This document shows positions 25,074 to 34,044 of a DNA stretch of 64,000 bases, piece by piece. The notes beneath the pieces were generated by a model that saw only the letters and a program-made list of their open reading frames with translations, was not told where the DNA came from and made no database searches. The stretch is taken from NCBI GenBank assembly GCA_047974845.1, contig JBKECQ010000052.1:1-64000 (forward strand), written 5' to 3'. The DNA is from Aminipila sp047974845. Lineage in GTDB: Bacteria; Bacillota; Clostridia; Peptostreptococcales; Anaerovoracaceae. Position numbers and translations under genes: made by a program. Numbering within the stretch: position 1 is the first letter of the stretch; every line of letters starts with the position of its first letter.

Positions 25074-25973
25074 ATGAAAAAGAATTTAAAGAAATTTTTG
25101 GCATTAGCTGCAATAACAACAATTGCGATAATAAGTTTAACTGCCTGCGGAGGAAATGACGCAGACGAGCAACCGGATGAGGTGTTAGCTGACAACGAAA
25201 TTTCAGTAGTATCAAGAGAAGACGGTTCTGGCACTAGAGGAGCATTTATTGAATTATTTGGAATAGAAGAAAAAAATGATGCAGGAGAAAAAATCGATAA
25301 CACAACAGAGGAAGCAAATATTACAAATAGTACATCTGTAATGATGACCACTGTATCAGGAGATACTTACGCAATAGGATATATTTCTTTAGGATCTTTA
25401 AACGATACTGTTAAGGCAGCAAAAATTGATGGAGTAGCACCAAGCATTGATACCATTAAAGATGGTACTTATAAAATTGCAAGACCTTTTAATATTGCAA
25501 CAAAGGCAAATTTAAGTGCTGTTTCAAAAGACTTTGTGGATTACATCATGAGTACAGAAGGTCAAAAAATTGTTGAAGAAAACGGATATATATCAACAGG
25601 AGAGCATACCGCTTTTGAAGGAACAATGCCAAGCGGAAAGATAGTAGTTGCAGGTTCATCCTCTGTAACTCCCGTTATGGAAAAACTAAAAGAAGCATAC
25701 CTTGCAGTAAATAAAAATGCGACAATTGAAATCCAACAGAGTGACTCAACAACAGGTATGAATTCATGTTTGGAAGGCATTTGTGATATAGGTATGGCAT
25801 CAAGAGCACTTAAGGACAGTGAAATTGAGGGAGGCTTAACTCCTACAGTAATAGCAATGGATGGTATTGCAGTAATCCTTAATAATGACTTTATTGTAGA
25901 AAACTTAACTACAGAACAAGTAAAAGCAATCTTTACAGGCGAAGTAACAAAATGGTCAGAGGTTATAGAATAA
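25074..25973 (+). CDS. pstS: Phosphate-binding lipoprotein PstS, halves in permuted order
   Basis: A 299-residue lipoprotein that should capture phosphate outside the cell. The signal peptide ends S-L-T-A-C. The frame opens at 25047, but GAAGGAG sets the ATG at 25074. The order of its two lobes is unusual. The segment that normally ends PstS (ISVVSREDGSGTRGAF, with the phosphate-binding GSGTR loop) comes first. The segment that normally begins it (VVAGSSSVTPVMEKL, then QSDSTTGM and DIGMASRALKDSE) follows at about residue 185. This permuted form occurs in Clostridia. It leads pstCAB-phoU-phoBR behind a Pho box. Confidence 0.92.
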   Translation: MKKNLKKFLALAAITTIAIISLTACGGNDADEQPDEVLADNEISVVSREDGSGTRGAFIELFGIEEKNDAGEKIDNTTEEANITNSTSVMMTTVSGDTYAIGYISLGSLNDTVKAAKIDGVAPSIDTIKDGTYKIARPFNIATKANLSAVSKDFVDYIMSTEGQKIVEENGYISTGEHTAFEGTMPSGKIVVAGSSSVTPVMEKLKEAYLAVNKNATIEIQQSDSTTGMNSCLEGICDIGMASRALKDSEIEGGLTPTVIAMDGIAVILNNDFIVENLTTEQVKAIFTGEVTKWSEVIE

Positions 25974-25974
25974 T

Positions 25975-26835
25975 ATGAACAACTTTAAAGAAACTTTAAT
26001 GAAAGGCATATTTCTTGTAGCTGCTTGCACTTCGGTGCTTGCAGTTGCACTAATATGCGTATTTCTATTTATAAATGGCGTTCCTGCCATAAAGGAAATA
26101 GGTTTGTTTGACTTCCTTTTGGGACAGAAGTGGAGGCCGAGCAATGACATATATGGCATACTGCCAATGATTATGGGGAGCATTTATGTTACTGCGGGAG
26201 CAATAATAATAGGTGTTCCGATTGGTGTACTTACAGCTGTATTTATGGCGAAATTTTGCCCAAGAATTATCTACAGACCGCTTAAAGCGGCAACAGAACT
26301 TCTTGCGGGAATACCGTCAATAGTGTACGGCTTTTTTGGGTTGGTGGTACTGGTACCATTTATAAGAGCAAATTTTGAAGGCAATGGTAACAATATATTA
26401 ACGGCATCAATACTTTTGGGAATTATGATACTACCTACTATTATCGGAGTCAGTGAATCTGCTATTAGAACTGTGCCAACCCATTACTATGAAGGTGCGT
26501 TGGCTTTGGGAGCAACACATGAAAGAAGTATCTTTTGTGTAGTACTTCCTGCGGCTCGCTCGGGAGTATTGGCAGGAGTAGTCTTGGGGGTTGGTCGTGC
26601 CATAGGAGAGACAATGGCTGTAATGATGGTAGCCGGAAATCAAGCAAGAATGCCGGAAGGAATATTTAAAGGTGTAAGAACATTAACAACAAACATTGTT
26701 ATGGAGATGGGATATGCGGCGGATCTTCATAGAGAGGCATTAATCGCCACAGCTGTAGTATTATTTGTCTTCATACTTATTATAAATTTATCGGTATCAC
26801 TTTTGAACAGGAGGAATACAAATGGAGGAAACTAA
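25975..26835 (+). CDS. pstC: Phosphate ABC transporter permease PstC
   Basis: A 286-residue permease with about six helices, one base after the pstS stop. The ABC-coupling EAA-like loop reads GALALGATHERSIFCVVLPAARSGV, shown here only to mark the region near residue 180. Family motifs AELLAGIPSIVYGFFGL and GRAIGETMAVMMVAGN are present (the second with E needed for transport in relatives). It pairs with PstA; the genes overlap by 14 bp. Confidence 0.95.
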   Translation: MNNFKETLMKGIFLVAACTSVLAVALICVFLFINGVPAIKEIGLFDFLLGQKWRPSNDIYGILPMIMGSIYVTAGAIIIGVPIGVLTAVFMAKFCPRIIYRPLKAATELLAGIPSIVYGFFGLVVLVPFIRANFEGNGNNILTASILLGIMILPTIIGVSESAIRTVPTHYYEGALALGATHERSIFCVVLPAARSGVLAGVVLGVGRAIGETMAVMMVAGNQARMPEGIFKGVRTLTTNIVMEMGYAADLHREALIATAVVLFVFILIINLSVSLLNRRNTNGGN

Positions 26836-27700
26836 AAATTACATTAATAAAGTAAGCACAAAAAGAAAAATAAAATCATATGTAGCGAATCCTGTTTCAC
26901 TAATTCTTTTTCTATTAGTAACAGTAGCGGCAATTATTACCTTTACTGTGTTAATTTTTCTCATCGGATATATTCTCATAAAGGGTATACCGCATTTGAC
27001 ACCAAGCTTGTTTGAGATGAAATATAATACTGAAAATGTGTCACTTATGCCGGCACTTATAAATACTATAACTATGACTCTATGTTCATTAGTAATAGCT
27101 GCGCCTCTTGGTATATTTTCTGCTATTTATTTAGTAGAGTATGCAAAAAGGGGAAATAGACTTGTAAACTTGATTAGGATTACAGCTGAAACTTTAGCAG
27201 GAATACCATCAATTGTTTATGGATTGTTTGGATTATTGTTCTTTGTAACAACATTAAAATGGGGATATTCGATTTTAGCCGGAGCTTTTACCCTTGCAAT
27301 AATGATATTACCTCTTATAATGCGTACCACTGAAGAGGCTTTAAAAGCGGTGCCTGACTCTTTTAGAGAGGGAAGTTTTGGACTTGGGGCAGGGAAGTTA
27401 CGTACAGTGTTTGTTATTGTATTGCCTACGGCTGTTCCGGGAATTTTGGCAGGAGTTATCCTTGGAGTAGGGCGTATTGTTGGGGAAACTGCGGCGCTTA
27501 TTTATACTGCAGGAACGGCACCTGACATTCCGGAGGGGTTATTGAATTCGGGCAGAACCTTGGCGGTTCATATGTATGCCCTTTCAAGTGAAGGATTGTA
27601 TATGAATCAAGCTTATGCTACGGCAGTAGTATTGTTAATAATAGTAGTAGTAATAAATACGCTTTCTGGGTTTATAGCAAAAAGAATTGCTGCTAGATAG
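26822..27700 (+). CDS. pstA: Phosphate ABC transporter permease PstA
   Basis: A 292-residue permease with about six helices. AETLAGIPSIVYGLFGL (near 125), EGSFGLGAGKLRTVF (coupling loop) and GRIVGETAALIYTAG are conserved PstA features. AGGAGG lies inside the end of pstC, 7 bases before the ATG. It forms the channel with PstC. Confidence 0.95.
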   Translation: MEETKNYINKVSTKRKIKSYVANPVSLILFLLVTVAAIITFTVLIFLIGYILIKGIPHLTPSLFEMKYNTENVSLMPALINTITMTLCSLVIAAPLGIFSAIYLVEYAKRGNRLVNLIRITAETLAGIPSIVYGLFGLLFFVTTLKWGYSILAGAFTLAIMILPLIMRTTEEALKAVPDSFREGSFGLGAGKLRTVFVIVLPTAVPGILAGVILGVGRIVGETAALIYTAGTAPDIPEGLLNSGRTLAVHMYALSSEGLYMNQAYATAVVLLIIVVVINTLSGFIAKRIAAR

Positions 27701-27722
27701 TGTTTCTTGGAGAAGGATAGAT

Positions 27723-28472
27723 ATGGATAAAATTAAAATTAGTAATTTAGACTTGTATTATGGAGATTTTAAAGCTTTAAAAAATATAAATATTGTATTG
27801 CCTGAAAAAGAAATAACGGCTTTTATAGGTCCCAGTGGTTGTGGTAAATCCACGCTTTTAAAATCTCTAAATAGGATGAATGATTTAGTTGAGGGTTGCA
27901 AAATAACTGGAAAGGTGCTTCTTGACAATAAAGATATATATGGGGATATGGATATAAATTTATTGAGAAAAAGAGTTGGAATGGTATTTCAAAAACCAAA
28001 CCCTTTTCCAATGAGTATATATGACAATATTGCTTTTGGTCCGAGAACCCACGGTGTTAAGGCTAAAAGTAAACTGGATGACATTGTAGAAAAATCTCTT
28101 AGGGATGCTGCAATTTGGGACGAGGTAAAAGACAGACTTAAGAAAAGTGCATTGGGAATGTCCGGAGGACAACAGCAAAGGCTATGTATAGCAAGAGCAT
28201 TAGCTGTAGAGCCGGAAGTACTTCTTATGGATGAACCCACATCTGCACTTGACCCAATTTCCACATCTAAAATTGAGGACTTGGCAGCGGATTTGAAAAA
28301 GAAGTATACTATTATTATGGTTACTCACAATATGCAGCAAGCTGCCCGTATTTCCGATAAAACAGCATTTTTCCTACTGGGAGAAATAATTGAATTTGGC
28401 AATACTGAAGATATATTCTCTATGCCAAAAGATAAGAGGACAGAAGACTATATTACAGGAAGGTTTGGCTGA
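27723..28472 (+). CDS. pstB: Phosphate ABC transporter ATPase PstB
   Basis: A 249-residue ATPase. Walker A is GPSGCGKST, the signature is MSGGQQQRLC, Walker B is VLLMDEPTSALDP and the switch His is in VTHNMQQAAR; these match PstB closely, including the FQKPNPFPMSIYDN stretch. The frame extends upstream to 27687, but GGAGAAGG sits before the ATG at 27723. Confidence 0.96.
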   Translation: MDKIKISNLDLYYGDFKALKNINIVLPEKEITAFIGPSGCGKSTLLKSLNRMNDLVEGCKITGKVLLDNKDIYGDMDINLLRKRVGMVFQKPNPFPMSIYDNIAFGPRTHGVKAKSKLDDIVEKSLRDAAIWDEVKDRLKKSALGMSGGQQQRLCIARALAVEPEVLLMDEPTSALDPISTSKIEDLAADLKKKYTIIMVTHNMQQAARISDKTAFFLLGEIIEFGNTEDIFSMPKDKRTEDYITGRFG

Positions 28473-28556
28473 TATAATATTTTTAATAAAATGTTATATT
28501 TAAGAACTTGATTGCAAAAAAATTTTGTAAATATGATAAAATATAAGGAGGAGTAA

Positions 28557-29279
28557 ATGGTGCGAAATAGATTTGATACACAGCTTACTTTGTTAAATAC
28601 AGAAATTATTGAAATGGGATCCCTTTGTGAAGAGGCAATATCAGAGGCAGTTAAGGCCTTAATTGATAATGATAAGGGATTGGCAAAGAAAACCATAGAA
28701 ACAGACAAGCTTATAGACCAAAAAGAAAAGGATATAGAAGCATTATGCTTAAAGCTTCTTTTACAGCAACAACCGGTTGCAAGGGACTTAAGATTAATTT
28801 CTGCCGCTTTAAAAATGATTACAGACATGGAAAGAATAGGCGATCAGGCCGCTGACATTGCAGAAATTGTTAGTGTTGCGGATTTGTCACTACCTAGAGA
28901 CTTTAAACACACCAAACAAATGGCAGAGGCTACAATCAAAATGGTAACAGAAAGTGTGGAAGCTTTTGTCCAAAGAGACTTAGTTTTAGCTAGAGAGGTA
29001 ATAGCCTATGATGATGTGGTAGATGACTTATTTGATGTTGTAAAAGGCGAGGTTATAGACATCATAGCCGAAATATCCAAAGAACCTAAGGGCAGTCAGG
29101 CTCAGAATAAGAAGAGTGTTGATCTTATAGACATTCTTATGATAGCAAAATATTTTGAGCGTATAGGAGACCATGCAACAAATATTGCAGAGTGGGTGGA
29201 ATTCTCCATAACAGGATCCCATGAATGCATTGAACCAATCACTGTAGATTGTACTAACACCACAAATAAGGATAAATAG
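28557..29279 (+). CDS. phoU: Phosphate signalling protein PhoU
   Basis: A 240-residue all-helical protein made of two PhoU repeats. Metal-cluster motifs E-x-x-x-D are recognisable in MERIGDQAADIAE (about residue 93) and FERIGDHATNIAEW (about 200). PhoU links Pst transporter state to the PhoR kinase and lowers signalling in high phosphate. GGAGGAG precedes the ATG by 5 bases. The C-terminus has a short polar tail beyond the usual end. Confidence 0.95.
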   Translation: MVRNRFDTQLTLLNTEIIEMGSLCEEAISEAVKALIDNDKGLAKKTIETDKLIDQKEKDIEALCLKLLLQQQPVARDLRLISAALKMITDMERIGDQAADIAEIVSVADLSLPRDFKHTKQMAEATIKMVTESVEAFVQRDLVLAREVIAYDDVVDDLFDVVKGEVIDIIAEISKEPKGSQAQNKKSVDLIDILMIAKYFERIGDHATNIAEWVEFSITGSHECIEPITVDCTNTTNKDK

Positions 29280-29320
29280 TAATATATATAGTTTTATAAA
29301 AATAATGGGGGATATGAAAT

Positions 29321-29992
29321 ATGATATTTTGTGTAGAAGATGACACAAGCATCAGAGAACTGGTTGTTTATACTTTAAAAAATACAGGCTTTGAAGCGGA
29401 AGGCTTCGTAGAGGGAAAAGAACTTTTTTCGGCGTTATCTTCCGTGACCCCACAACTTATTCTATTGGATGTTATGCTTCCGGGCATGGACGGCATTGAA
29501 ATCTTAAAACGTTTAAAGAACAACTATTCCACTAAAGATGTTCCTGTAATAATGCTTACTGCAAAGGGAAATGAATATGATAAAGTCATTGGCCTTGACA
29601 ATGGAGCAGATGATTATGTGACAAAGCCTTTTGGTATGATGGAACTCATATCCAGAGTAAAAGCTGTGTTGCGAAGAGTACAACCCAAGGCACAAGTAAG
29701 TGAACTGAATAGTGGTGGCGTTAAGTTAAATATTGAGAAACACACTGTATTTGCAGGGGAAACCCAAATTCAACTAACCCTCAAAGAATTTGAGGTTCTG
29801 CGATTGCTCATGGAGAATCGTGGAGTTGTATTATCCAGGGATACTTTGTTAGAACGAATTTGGGGATATGACTTCGATGGGGAAACAAGAACTGTTGATG
29901 TTCATGTACGAACATTAAGGCAAAAGCTGGGGGAGAAAGGAAACATAATAGAAACCATAAGAGGCGTAGGATATTTAGTAGTAGAAAACTAA
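29321..29992 (+). CDS. phoB: Phosphate-regulon response regulator (PhoB/PhoP, OmpR family)
   Basis: A 223-residue regulator. The receiver domain has the acidic pair in FCVEDD, the phosphoacceptor Asp in LLDVMLPGMDG and the Lys in VTKPFG. The OmpR-type winged helix follows from about residue 128, ending RTVDVHVRTLRQKLG and IRGVGYLV. GGGGGA lies upstream of the ATG. It should bind the four-hexamer Pho box at 24920-24957. Confidence 0.93.
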   Translation: MIFCVEDDTSIRELVVYTLKNTGFEAEGFVEGKELFSALSSVTPQLILLDVMLPGMDGIEILKRLKNNYSTKDVPVIMLTAKGNEYDKVIGLDNGADDYVTKPFGMMELISRVKAVLRRVQPKAQVSELNSGGVKLNIEKHTVFAGETQIQLTLKEFEVLRLLMENRGVVLSRDTLLERIWGYDFDGETRTVDVHVRTLRQKLGEKGNIIETIRGVGYLVVEN

Positions 29993-30054
29993 GTATGAAT
30001 TTAGAAAGATATTACTTTTAATGCTTTCATCAAATAGCCAAAATGGAGGATTTT

Positions 30055-31761
30055 ATGAAAAACAAGATACTAAAAAACTTTTTCTTTTTGTCAGCAGTTT
30101 CGATTGTTATAACAACCGTGCTGATTTCACTCATAATGTATAACGGATTTTACAAGGATATGCAAGATGAGGTCAGGCTGGAGGCCAGATACATAGCAGA
30201 AGCTGTCACCTTAAACGGAGAGAGCTATCTGAGGGAAATCAGCAAGGTTACAGAAGATAGAATAACACTTATTGAAGAGGATGGAACCGTCTCCTTTGAT
30301 AATAGACAAAGACCGGAAAATATGGAGAATCACTTAGAACGCCCTGAGATTGCCGAGGCTATAAAGCAGGGAACCGGTGAAACCGTAAGAATGTCCGATA
30401 CTTTAAATATGCACACCTTCTACGTGGCAGTAAGAATGGACAATGGCAAAGTCGTTCGAGTTGCAAACACCACTTCAAATGTATACTCTGCAGTTGCTGT
30501 AAATTTACCGTACATGGCAGCAATATGTCTTGTAATGTTAGGTATTACTATAGTTTTAGCCAAAAGACAAACCGCAGGTATTGTAGCGCCTATAAATGAT
30601 CTTAATCTGGAAGAACCGCTTTCAAATGTGGTATATGATGAATTTTCACCCCTATTAAGAAAGTTAGAACAACAAAATAAATTAATAGAGAACACCGTTT
30701 CAACATTGAAGAAGGAACGAGAAGAATTTAAATCCATAACCCAAAACATGAGTGAAGGTCTAATAGTCTTAAGTTCTTCAGGACAAATGCTTATTGTAAA
30801 CCAAAGGGCTTCAGATATTTTTGGAAAAACTGCGGAAGGCCATTATTTAACACTGAACAGAAGTGCGGAATTTAGAACCGTAGCCGAAAAGGCTTTAAGT
30901 GGCATTATGGCTGAAAGTAAACTTGTGCAGGATGGTAGGATATATCAGCTGGTGGCAATGCCCACTTTATTTGAACAAAATAATACTCTTGAATCTGAGG
31001 ATAAAAATTGCTTAGAGGATAAAAATTGCTTAAAAGAGAACACACCACAAGGAGCGGTAGTATTAGCTCTTGATATTACAGAAAAAGAGGAAACAGAAGG
31101 AATAAGAAGAGAGTTTTCCGCAAATGTTTCCCATGAACTTAAAACACCACTTACTTCAATATTAGGATACGCAGAGATTATCCGTGAGGGTATAGCAAAG
31201 CCGGAGGATATAAAGGGGTTTGCTTCAAAAATTTATGACGAATCAAAACGGATGATTTCTTTAATAGAAGATATAATGAAAATATCAAAGCTGGATGAAG
31301 GGGCAATGGAACTTACAGAATCCAGCCTGGATTTAAGGAGTATATGCGGCTCTGTTGTTGAACGTTTGACATCTAAGGCAAAAAATCTTAATGTAGAGCT
31401 TATTTTAGAGGTAGATAAAGAACCTGTATATATAACAGGGGTAGCGGCACTTTTAGATGAGATGGTTTTTAACCTCTGTGAAAATGCAATAAAATACAAT
31501 AAGGTTGGGGGGAAGGTAACCATACAAGCGAAAAATAACCCCACAAGGCTTATTGTGTCCGACACCGGTATAGGAATAGCAAAGAGTGAACATTCTCGAG
31601 TGTTTGAACGCTTTTACAGAGTGGACAAAAGTCATTCAAAGGGGACTGGCGGAACAGGTTTGGGACTTTCAATAGTTAAACATATTGTAAAAAAACATAA
31701 TGCAAATATCAAAATAGAAAGTGAACTTGAAAAGGGTACTACCATTGAAGTAGAATTTTAG
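30055..31761 (+). CDS. phoR: Phosphate-regulon sensor histidine kinase (PhoR)
   Basis: A 568-residue membrane kinase. There are helices near residues 7-27 and 150-172 with a sensor segment between, then a PAS domain around 215-340. The phosphoacceptor helix is FSANVSHELKTPLTS (His near 360), and the ATP-binding domain has N-box NLCENAIKYN, DTGIGI and GTGGTGLGLSIV. Within the PAS region a short stretch is duplicated (EDKNCLEDKNCLKEN). GGAGG is 7 bases before the ATG at 30055. It is the last gene of the phosphate operon. Confidence 0.92.
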   Translation: MKNKILKNFFFLSAVSIVITTVLISLIMYNGFYKDMQDEVRLEARYIAEAVTLNGESYLREISKVTEDRITLIEEDGTVSFDNRQRPENMENHLERPEIAEAIKQGTGETVRMSDTLNMHTFYVAVRMDNGKVVRVANTTSNVYSAVAVNLPYMAAICLVMLGITIVLAKRQTAGIVAPINDLNLEEPLSNVVYDEFSPLLRKLEQQNKLIENTVSTLKKEREEFKSITQNMSEGLIVLSSSGQMLIVNQRASDIFGKTAEGHYLTLNRSAEFRTVAEKALSGIMAESKLVQDGRIYQLVAMPTLFEQNNTLESEDKNCLEDKNCLKENTPQGAVVLALDITEKEETEGIRREFSANVSHELKTPLTSILGYAEIIREGIAKPEDIKGFASKIYDESKRMISLIEDIMKISKLDEGAMELTESSLDLRSICGSVVERLTSKAKNLNVELILEVDKEPVYITGVAALLDEMVFNLCENAIKYNKVGGKVTIQAKNNPTRLIVSDTGIGIAKSEHSRVFERFYRVDKSHSKGTGGTGLGLSIVKHIVKKHNANIKIESELEKGTTIEVEF

Positions 31762-31797
31762 TATTATTTAAGGGTTATAAAAATATTGAGCGCAGTA

Positions 31798-31830
31798 GGT
31801 AATATTAAACCTCTGTGCTCTTTTTATATG
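31798..31830 (+). terminator. Terminator of the pst-pho operon
   Basis: GAGCGCAGTAGGT pairs with AACCTCTGTGCTC (two mismatches) around a short loop, followed by TTTTTAT. Confidence 0.75.
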
Positions 31831-32006
31831 CGTAAGTATTAAATATATGTTAGATGGGTAAATTATCTATGTAACATAAAGCCCTACATTATAATCCTAT
31901 TTTTTCGTGGCTAAAAAAGGAAAAAAGTGATAAGATATAAGGAATGAAAAGAAGATTAGTAGCGTGAGCAAATAGAGGTAGCTTTACGTAAGGGATGGAG
32001 GCAATA

Positions 32007-32771
32007 ATGAATATTTTGGTTGCGAATGATGATGGTATAAAGGCAAGAGGGATATATGAGCTGGTAAAGGTTTTATCAAAAGAAGCAGATATATATGTAT
32101 GTGCTCCCCATGTAGAAAGAAGCGCGGCAGGGCATAGCATAACTGTTAGAACCGGACTTGAAGCTAAGGAAGTACCTTTTGAAAACGCAAAATTAGCTCT
32201 TGAAATAAATGGCACACCGGCAGATTGTGTAAAGTTAGGTGTTTTACTATTAAGGGAAAAGGGTATAAATATCGATATGGTTTTTTCCGGCATTAATCAC
32301 GGAGGAAATCTTGGCACGGATACACACTATTCAGGGACTGTTTCAGCGGCCATAGAAGGATGCATTTGTGGCATACCTTCAGTAGCAGTATCAGTTGAGG
32401 GTCATAACCCTAAGAACTTTGATGGAGCCACATACTTAGCAAAAGCTACGTTAGCAAAGGCTGTAGGAAATTTAGATGAAAAAACTGTATTAAATATAAA
32501 CCTTCCGGATTTACCAAAGGAAGAGCTTAAAGGAATAAAAATAACTACTTTAGGCCCAAGAGAATATGATGGGTGGTTTAAAAATAAACAAGATGAAGAA
32601 AAGGGAACCTTACAATACTGGTATAGCGGAAAACCTGTAGTCTATACTGATTTGCCGGAAGAACTGGATGTTATGGCTGTTCAAGCAGGTTTTGCATCCA
32701 TTACACCGCTTCACTACGATTTTACAAATTATGAATTGGTGGAAGAAGTAAAAAGTTGGCAGATTAAATAG
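32007..32771 (+). CDS. surE: 5'/3'-nucleotidase SurE
   Basis: A 254-residue survival-protein phosphatase acting on nucleoside monophosphates. It begins with MNILVANDDGI, whose two Asp bind metal, followed by VCAPHVERSAAGHSIT, GTPADCVKLG and SGINHGGNLGTDTHYSGTV. ATGGAGG sits before the ATG at 32007; the frame could also open at 31995 but that ATG is part of the ribosome site. DUF2156 follows 33 bp later. Confidence 0.96.
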   Translation: MNILVANDDGIKARGIYELVKVLSKEADIYVCAPHVERSAAGHSITVRTGLEAKEVPFENAKLALEINGTPADCVKLGVLLLREKGINIDMVFSGINHGGNLGTDTHYSGTVSAAIEGCICGIPSVAVSVEGHNPKNFDGATYLAKATLAKAVGNLDEKTVLNINLPDLPKEELKGIKITTLGPREYDGWFKNKQDEEKGTLQYWYSGKPVVYTDLPEELDVMAVQAGFASITPLHYDFTNYELVEEVKSWQIK

Positions 32772-32804
32772 GAAGGTTTCTTTCAGTTAAAGGAAGAGCG
32801 ACAA

Positions 32805-33746
32805 ATGGGAATACTTAAAAATGATATAACAATAGAAAGTAAAAAAGTTTTAGACGAATACTTATCTGCATTTGAATACAAGACTTCGGGATTATCTTTC
32901 TCGTCTTTATATATGTGGAGAAAGGAAAATGAGTTTTCGTGGGAGATAATAGGTGACTATATGATAATAGCAGGGCTTAGTCATCTGGAAATTGAATCTC
33001 ATGAGTACTTTTTGTTTCCCCCTCTTACTAAGACAGGCAAATATGAAAGCGAGAGTTTAAGGGAGGCTGTTTTAAAAGCAAAGGAAATCTTTGAATCCAA
33101 AGGTGAACGTTTTTCTATGCGATTGTTACCTTCACATATGAAAGGGATTATTGAAGAGGCTTTTCCGGGAGAAGTGGAATTTATAGATGATAGGCCAAAC
33201 TATGATTATGTCTATTTAAAACAGAATTTAGCAGAACTTGCAGGAAGAGCATACCATGGCAAAAAAAATCACTTAAACTACTTTCATAATAACTTTAATT
33301 ATGAATATGTACCTTTAAGGCCGGATATGCTTGATATTGTAATGCAGTTTTTGGAAGAGTTTAATGCTCGAAAGGTTCTTGAACCACATGAAAGAGCATG
33401 GCTGATGATGGAAACTCAAGCAATGAAAGATGTTGTATTAAACTTGGACAAGTTAAACTATATTGGAGGTGCCATAGTTATAGATGGCAAAGTTGAGGCT
33501 TTTAGTATTGGCGGAAAACTGGGAGCAGAGACGGTTACTGTTCACGTGGAAAAAGCAAACAGCCAAATTAGAGGTTTATATGTAGCAATAAACAATGAGT
33601 TCTGTAAACACTTACCGGAGGATATTAAATACGTTAATAGGGAAGAGGACATGGGGATTATAAATCTTAGAAAAGCTAAGTTGTCCTATAAACCTATAGA
33701 ATTAGTGGAAAAGAATATTGTTAAATTTTGTTTAAAAAACAGTTAA
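32805..33746 (+). CDS. DUF2156 family protein (aminoacyl/acyltransferase-like)
   Basis: A 313-residue cytoplasmic protein of the DUF2156 family, a GNAT-fold group related to phosphatidylglycerol lysyltransferases and FemX-like enzymes. Typical features are the N-terminal LDEYLSAFEYKTSGLSFSSL region, YDYVYLKQNLAELAGR, HGKKNHLNYF and the final part IKYVNREEDMGIINLRKAKLSY. The substrate is unknown. GGAAGAG precedes the ATG. It is probably co-transcribed with surE. Confidence 0.85.
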   Translation: MGILKNDITIESKKVLDEYLSAFEYKTSGLSFSSLYMWRKENEFSWEIIGDYMIIAGLSHLEIESHEYFLFPPLTKTGKYESESLREAVLKAKEIFESKGERFSMRLLPSHMKGIIEEAFPGEVEFIDDRPNYDYVYLKQNLAELAGRAYHGKKNHLNYFHNNFNYEYVPLRPDMLDIVMQFLEEFNARKVLEPHERAWLMMETQAMKDVVLNLDKLNYIGGAIVIDGKVEAFSIGGKLGAETVTVHVEKANSQIRGLYVAINNEFCKHLPEDIKYVNREEDMGIINLRKAKLSYKPIELVEKNIVKFCLKNS

Positions 33747-33784
33747 AAATCGTTAAAAATATAACAAAAAACTCTGAAAACCTC

Positions 33785-34021
33785 TTGACAAACAGCTTTT
33801 GGAATAATAAAATGTAAGAAAAATTGTGAAATATATAACAATAGCTGGAGAATTTGTCTTGTCGATGTATTGCAATTAGGAAAAAGTGTGATATAGTATT
33901 ATAATGAGGGCATTTGGCGATATATTTTGCTTGTCCTAATAATTAAGGTAATTATGTTATGATTTATAAGAACATATCTTTAATATCATAATTTATTTAT
34001 AACACAATTTTATTTGCAAAT
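33785..34021 (+). promoter_or_regulatory. Promoter and long leader of the thiolase gene
   Basis: TTGACA (33785-33790) and TAAAAT (33808-33813) are 17 bp apart. The leader that follows is about 230 nt, AT-rich, and contains a second TATAAT (33900-33905) without a good -35 and an inverted repeat TTATGAT (33957-33963) / ATCATAA (33985-33991). No known riboswitch was recognised. Confidence 0.6.
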
Positions 34022-34044
34022 GGTTTTTAAGGAGGACTAAAAAC

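Noticed and set aside
33740..33790. Rex operator before thiolase
   Set aside because: TTGTTAA-like half sites occur near 33720-33745 but no proper inverted TTGTTAA-N4-TTAACAA was found.
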